Below are positions 13,361 through 15,423 of a stretch of DNA of 15,423 nt, one piece after another. Numbering within the stretch: position 1 is the first letter of the stretch; the number at the start of each line of letters is the position of its first letter. The translations under genes and the position numbers were made by a program. The notes under the pieces were generated by a model. It worked only from the letters and a program-made list of their open reading frames with translations, ran no database searches and was not told the DNA's origin. Origin of the DNA: CAYTZA01 sp964442365 (GTDB lineage Bacteria; Patescibacteriota; Minisyncoccia; Phycocordibacterales; DAORIS01); assembly GCA_964442365.1 (NCBI GenBank), contig CAYTZA010000012.1, positions 1 to 15,423 on the forward strand. The letters are read 5' to 3'.

Positions 13361-14701
13361 ATGAACATGAGGAGTTTTTTTATTGTAGGGTTTTTGTTGT
13401 TACCTTTGGGTATTTTTGCACAAACAACACAAATCACAGCCGAACGAGAAGCTCTTCTTCGTGCTGAACTCAATCAAGTCCTTGCAGAAATAGAAGTTCA
13501 GAAGGGTATTTTGTCGCAGAAACAAGCAGAAGGAGCTTCTATAGAACGTGACCTTGCGATTATAGATGCTCAAATTTCTGAAGCTAAATTGAAAATTAGA
13601 GCTCGTGAGATCGCTATTCAGCGTCTTGGTAAAGATATTACAACAAAGACCAATCATATTAATACTTTAAGTGAACAAGTAGATGAGGGAAGAGCATCTC
13701 TTAGACAGTTGGTTAAAAAGACATATTATCTCGATGACTATACGCTAACTGAGGTGGTGCTCAGCAATAAAGATATTTCAAGTTTTTTTGAAGATGTTGA
13801 TTCTTATTTTTTTATAAATCAAGCTCTCAATACATCTCTTGATAATTTAAAAGAAGTTAAAACAAATACAGAAGTAGAACGTACAACACTTGATAAAAAA
13901 CGTTCTCAAGAAATGGATGCAAAGATTGCTATTGAAGCAGAAAAAAGAGTGATTGAACGTGCAGAAGCCGAGAAAAAGCGTCTTCTTGGTTTATCAAAAC
14001 AAGAACAGCAAAACTATAGAAATCAAATTAGCACTCGAGAACAAAGAGTAGCTGCAATACGGAGTGCATTGTTCGGTTTGCGTGATAGTGCGGCTATTCC
14101 TTTCGGTAAGGCTTTAGAATATGCCACCCTTGCAGGACAAAAAACGGGAGTACGACCAGCATTTATTCTTGGTATTTTGACTCAAGAAAGTGATCTTGGT
14201 AAGAATATTGGTACTTGTAATCGTCTAGGAGATCCTCCGTCAAAGAGTTGGCGAGAAATTATGCCTGGACCTGCTGATAAAGCGGCAGGAAGATCGTCGC
14301 GTGATGATCAGAGTGTTTTTGTTCAAATTACCACAGCCCTTGGTCTTGATCCTGATTCAACACCGCTTTCATGTCCTATTGGAAAGGGTTGGGGTGGTGC
14401 CATGGGACCATCACAGTTCATACCAACAACATGGAAGGCTTATTCAAATAGAATTGCTAATGCTGTTGGAGCTGTTACTGCTAGTCCTTGGAATCCACAG
14501 CACGCGATTATGGCCACAGCTTTATATGTAGCTGACTTGGGCGCGGCAGGAGGAGGATACAATGCAGAACGTACTGCGGCGCTTAAGTATTATGCTGGTG
14601 GTAATTGGAATAAACCACAAAACGCTTTTTATGGTAATCAGGTTATGCAAAAAACTCAAAATATTCAAGAAAATATGATAGATTTGCTACAGGGTGTATA
14701 A
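13361..14701 (+). CDS. exported coiled-coil protein with C-terminal lytic transglycosylase domain
   Basis: A 446-residue envelope protein. Residues 1-20 are a signal peptide ending in IFA-Q. Residues about 24-125 and 150-235 are long charged coiled coils of the EnvC/PcsB type, with a helical region between (LVKKTYYLDDYTLTEVVLSN) that is characteristic of that group. From about 245 comes a lysozyme-like lytic transglycosylase domain: the catalytic glutamate is E276 in GILTQESDLG and the GGAMGPSQFIPTTW motif (345-358) resembles MltB-type enzymes; LKYYAGGNW follows. It would cleave peptidoglycan glycan strands outside the membrane. EnvC and PcsB relatives work with FtsEX at division, but no FtsEX gene is present here, so that link is inference. 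C287-region and C-terminal Cys could form a disulfide. Confidence 0.87.
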   Translation: MNMRSFFIVGFLLLPLGIFAQTTQITAEREALLRAELNQVLAEIEVQKGILSQKQAEGASIERDLAIIDAQISEAKLKIRAREIAIQRLGKDITTKTNHINTLSEQVDEGRASLRQLVKKTYYLDDYTLTEVVLSNKDISSFFEDVDSYFFINQALNTSLDNLKEVKTNTEVERTTLDKKRSQEMDAKIAIEAEKRVIERAEAEKKRLLGLSKQEQQNYRNQISTREQRVAAIRSALFGLRDSAAIPFGKALEYATLAGQKTGVRPAFILGILTQESDLGKNIGTCNRLGDPPSKSWREIMPGPADKAAGRSSRDDQSVFVQITTALGLDPDSTPLSCPIGKGWGGAMGPSQFIPTTWKAYSNRIANAVGAVTASPWNPQHAIMATALYVADLGAAGGGYNAERTAALKYYAGGNWNKPQNAFYGNQVMQKTQNIQENMIDLLQGV

Positions 14702-14702
14702 T
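14697..14702 (+). promoter_or_regulatory. candidate -10 box (TATAAT) overlapping the upstream stop codon
   Basis: Exact TATAAT containing the TAA stop of the transglycosylase gene (14699-14701), 10 nt before the ATG at 14713. If used, the downstream gene has its own promoter despite the tight spacing. Confidence 0.5.
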
Positions 14703-14712
14703 ATCTCGCATT

Positions 14713-15417
14713 ATGAATACTATAAAAAATAATATATCAAAATTTTGGTTGCAGTATGTTGTCGGGATTATTACTGTAGTGATAATCGCGATTATGTTTT
14801 ATAACAACATAAAAAACGACATGTCATATGTTGTGTCTGATACTCAAGCTACAACAACGGCATCTTCGACCATTCCTGTAGTTGCAACATCTTCTCCTGT
14901 TGTACCACGTCCAACTTCTACAACATATACCAACAAATTAGACGGATACCAGATAGTTTTTCCTGTAGGATTTACTCTTCGTGAAGGCGTATCACACGGA
15001 GCACTTACTGGTTTGCGTACCGAAGCTTCTATTGTTACTTATCCAGAATCATATAGATCAGCTACAACACTTTTAAGTACTGATATTCTAATAAGTGTAT
15101 CTTCTACAACATGTTCTACATGGATAGATGGTCAAAATAAATTACATACAGCAAAGACAGAAACACGCAACGGTATTACTTTTGAAGTACGTAACTCTGT
15201 CCAAATGGCCACAGGAAATTTTTGGTATGACAAAGAGTTTAGTACCACTAGGAATAATATGTGTTATCGAATTATGTATCATGAATATGGTACTAATCCT
15301 GCTGTAACATATTCTGAAAAGACTCAAATAGATGCTATTACTGCAAAGAACGAAGCTGCTCGAAAGACTATGTTGCAAGTGTTTGATCGTATTATCACTA
15401 CTTTTAAGTTTATATAA
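14713..15417 (+). CDS. membrane-anchored extracellular protein, unknown function
   Basis: A 234-residue protein with one N-terminal membrane helix (about residues 13-30), a Thr/Ser/Pro/Ala-rich linker (about 42-72) and a folded beta-rich domain (about 73-234). The domain opens with YTNKLDGYQIVFPVGF, similar in style to PsbP-like or surface-domain starts of the form 'y.n..gy.i.yP..f', but I cannot assign a family with confidence. Two cysteines, C134 and C184, are candidates for an external disulfide. Positive residues before the helix and the linker predict the bulk of the protein outside the cell. It follows the exported transglycosylase by 11 nt and has a candidate promoter across that gene's stop, so an envelope function is a reasonable but unproven guess. 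The stop lies six bases from the window end. Confidence 0.75.
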   Translation: MNTIKNNISKFWLQYVVGIITVVIIAIMFYNNIKNDMSYVVSDTQATTTASSTIPVVATSSPVVPRPTSTTYTNKLDGYQIVFPVGFTLREGVSHGALTGLRTEASIVTYPESYRSATTLLSTDILISVSSTTCSTWIDGQNKLHTAKTETRNGITFEVRNSVQMATGNFWYDKEFSTTRNNMCYRIMYHEYGTNPAVTYSEKTQIDAITAKNEAARKTMLQVFDRIITTFKFI

Positions 15418-15423
15418 ATATAC

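Noticed and set aside
1..15423. CRISPR arrays, tRNA or rRNA genes, insertion sequences and recoded stop codons
   Set aside because: No direct-repeat array, cloverleaf, rRNA segment or transposase was seen on reading, and TGA acts as a stop at 932-934, so none is claimed.

Overview
The window looks like a scaffolded piece of a low-to-medium GC bacterial genome (two runs of exactly 100 N mark joins of unknown true length). Short intergenic gaps, a split transketolase, sparse central carbon genes and small membrane proteins of uncertain function suggest a Candidate Phyla Radiation (Patescibacteria) organism, probably Parcubacteria-like. That placement is inference from gene content and style; no rRNA or other phylogenetic marker was analysed. 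Standard stop usage (TAA, TAG and TGA all used as stops) argues against the UGA-recoded CPR lineages.

Layout: (1) 1-1443, a small coiled-coil protein followed by a tight cluster of small membrane proteins (DUF5684-like, PGPGW-like, membrane-anchored DUF192). (2) 1530-5290, a class I ribonucleotide reductase pair, nrdA-nrdB, preceded by a perfect DnaA box. The beta subunit has Phe at the radical-tyrosine position and Glu in place of the first Asp ligand, the signature of subclass Ic (the Chlamydia trachomatis type, Mn/Fe cofactor). (3) 5347-6375, glyceraldehyde-3-phosphate dehydrogenase. (4) 6374-6747 on the minus strand, a small two-helix membrane protein with its own terminator and the only good Shine-Dalgarno in the window. 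(5) 6848-12602, a peroxiredoxin, then a non-oxidative pentose-phosphate and lower-glycolysis block: RpiB, a divergent Rpe-like protein, transketolase N and C halves as separate genes, a PfkB-family kinase (minus strand) and a divergently transcribed class II aldolase. (6) 12653-15417, ribosomal protein bL25, an exported coiled-coil/lytic transglycosylase fusion, and a membrane-anchored surface protein.

The carbon genes would together interconvert pentose phosphates, fructose-6-phosphate and triose phosphates and feed GAPDH. Ribose phosphate made here would supply nucleotides to the reductase. The kinase next to the aldolase is a candidate for a missing phosphofructokinase step, but its substrate cannot be read from sequence.

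The most striking property not captured by gene names is promoter placement. At ten starts a -10-like hexamer (four of them exact TATAAT) ends only 6-10 nt before the start codon with no Shine-Dalgarno, which implies widespread leaderless mRNA. Other points worth a look are the class Ic reductase, the DnaA box, the Rpe-like protein lacking both histidine metal ligands, a Cys/His cluster in the kinase, and an 18-bp inverted repeat overlapping both divergent -10 boxes between kinase and aldolase.
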